From Spirochaetaceae bacterium (GTDB lineage: Bacteria; Spirochaetota; Spirochaetia; Treponematales; Breznakiellaceae): a stretch of DNA of 5,605 bases. The number at the start of each line of letters is the position of its first letter. The stretch's first letter is position 1. The position numbers and the translations under genes are program-made. Shown here piece after piece: positions 5,225 through 5,605 of the stretch. The stretch is taken from contig JAIRPM010000194.1 in NCBI GenBank assembly GCA_031257075.1, positions 1-5,605 of the forward strand, written 5' to 3'. The notes under the pieces were generated by a model. It was given only the letters and a program-made list of their open reading frames with translations, searched no databases and was not told the DNA's origin.

Positions 5225-5253
5225 TATGTAAGTTGGTTCTAACTTTGTAGAAC
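5211..5253. promoter_or_regulatory. Tandem palindromic operator-like sites over the -10 and start region
   Basis: Two sites share the form AGTT-N6-AACT: 5212-5225 and 5231-5244, spaced 19 bp. The flanks also match, so 5211-5229 and 5230-5248 form an imperfect 19-bp tandem repeat. The first covers the -10 box and the second lies at the predicted transcription start. Overlapping the second is a perfect inverted repeat GTTCTA-N6-TAGAAC (5236-5253), which could be a third half-site arrangement or a leader hairpin. The placement suits a repressor; the regulator is not identified. Confidence 0.5.
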
Positions 5254-5260
5254 TCTATTC

Positions 5261-5266
5261 AGGAGG
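5261..5266 (+). promoter_or_regulatory. Strong ribosome-binding site
   Basis: AGGAGG lies 4 nt before the ATG at 5271. It is the best Shine-Dalgarno match in the window, in contrast to the apparently leaderless start at 2454, and suggests efficient translation of the small downstream protein. Confidence 0.8.
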
Positions 5267-5270
5267 AAAA

Positions 5271-5525
5271 ATGAATAATTGGTGGAAGTATGGGCTCGCC
5301 TTTGTTGGCGGGGCGGTAGCAGGCGCTTTGGTGTACAAGAATGCCAAAGAAATTCGTGAAGTATGCGCAAAGGCGCTTGGCGGCGTTATGGATTTGCGCG
5401 ACAAGGCTATGGAAGCGGCGGAAACCGTGAGGGAGTCGGCGGAAGACTTGCTTGCCGAAGCGGATGCCCATCGCAAAGCCGCCGGCAAACAGACCGGCGC
5501 TGCGCCTGCCGGAGCGGAGGCATAA
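5271..5525 (+). CDS. Small single-TM Ala/Glu-rich protein (YtxH-like; possibly PacL-like)
   Basis: This 84-residue protein has a short N-terminus (MNNWWKY), one Gly/Ala-rich membrane segment (about 7-22, LAFVGGAVAGALVY, with small-residue spacing suited to helix packing), then a long charged amphipathic helix (24-72) and a flexible Ala/Gly-rich tail. This is the layout of YtxH-like proteins. It also resembles the mycobacterial DUF1490/PacL proteins, which are encoded just before P-type metal-efflux ATPases and assist them; here too the next gene begins like such an ATPase. The C-terminal Asp/His metal motif of PacL1 is not present; only Cys32 and an isolated ADAH (65-68) are candidate ligands. 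It has its own promoter, operator-like sites and a strong ribosome-binding site. One base separates its stop from the next ATG. That it is a real gene is well supported; the PacL comparison is inference. Confidence 0.8.
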   Translation: MNNWWKYGLAFVGGAVAGALVYKNAKEIREVCAKALGGVMDLRDKAMEAAETVRESAEDLLAEADAHRKAAGKQTGAAPAGAEA

Positions 5526-5526
5526 T

Positions 5527-5605
5527 ATGCGCGCCGCGCTTGTCCATTCGCTGCCGGGAAGGGCGCGGTTCCGCGTAATGCCCGGCGCGTTTAACGGAAC
5601 AGATG
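5527..5605 (+). CDS. N-terminus of a probable HMA-domain protein / P-type metal ATPase (cut by window edge)
   Basis: Only the first 26 codons are present. The sequence MRAALVHSLPGRARFRVMPG has the HSxPGRxRxRV pattern seen at the start of the divergent HMA-like domain found N-terminal to some heavy-metal P-type ATPases in anaerobes. No CxxC metal motif is visible in this fragment and none is required in that subfamily. GAGG (5517-5520), inside the end of the upstream gene, lies 6 nt before the ATG, and one base separates the stop and start, so the pair is co-transcribed. It could also be a stand-alone HMA-like protein. No ATPase motif is within the window, so the ATPase part of the call is inference. 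Confidence 0.6.
   Translation, partial: MRAALVHSLPGRARFRVMPGAFNGTD

Overview
The window looks like a chromosomal segment of a spirochaete, most likely a Treponema-type organism. The evidence is a TatT-family lipoprotein (the family first described as the TPR lipoprotein partner of a treponemal TRAP transporter), a relaxed spirochaete-style lipobox, and a galactokinase-family protein beside surE. The lineage is inferred from gene content; no rRNA or other marker is present. Coding density is high. Genes are packed as short operons with ATGA stop/start overlaps at three of the five complete-gene junctions or boundaries.

Layout: (1) 1-225 (+) is the 3' end of frr, ribosome recycling factor. (2) 226-378 is a non-coding stretch between convergent genes, with GC-rich inverted repeats and a probable weak terminator for the leftward operon. 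(3) 2294-379 (-) is a two-gene leftward operon. It begins with a galactokinase-family GHMP protein whose sugar-binding and ATP-loop motifs are degenerate, followed by surE (nucleoside monophosphate phosphatase), overlapping by ATGA. (4) 2295-2453 is a divergent promoter region with a 12-T homopolymer. The rightward promoter is placed so that its transcript should start at or next to the ATG of the next gene (leaderless). (5) 2454-5094 (+) is a three-gene operon: TatT-like lipoprotein, der (EngA GTPase), and a small MerR-family regulator, with ATGA overlaps at both junctions. (6) 5095-5270 is non-coding and has several inverted repeats. An intrinsic terminator pointing left lies inside the end of the merR gene. 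A strong sigma-70-type promoter at 5196-5224 is overlaid by two tandem palindromic sites. (7) 5271-5605 (+) starts another operon: an 84-residue single-TM Ala/Glu-rich (YtxH/PacL-like) protein, then the start of a gene whose N-terminus resembles the HMA-type N-terminal domain of P-type metal ATPases.

Most genes are housekeeping: translation recycling, ribosome assembly (Der) and nucleotide salvage (SurE). The more unusual parts are the kinase-motif-degenerate galactokinase homologue, a TatT lipoprotein separated from TRAP transporter genes and coupled to der, the apparent leaderless start, the leftward terminator with no visible gene feeding it, and the regulated small-membrane-protein/metal-ATPase module at the right edge. 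No mobile element, CRISPR array, tRNA or rRNA was seen.
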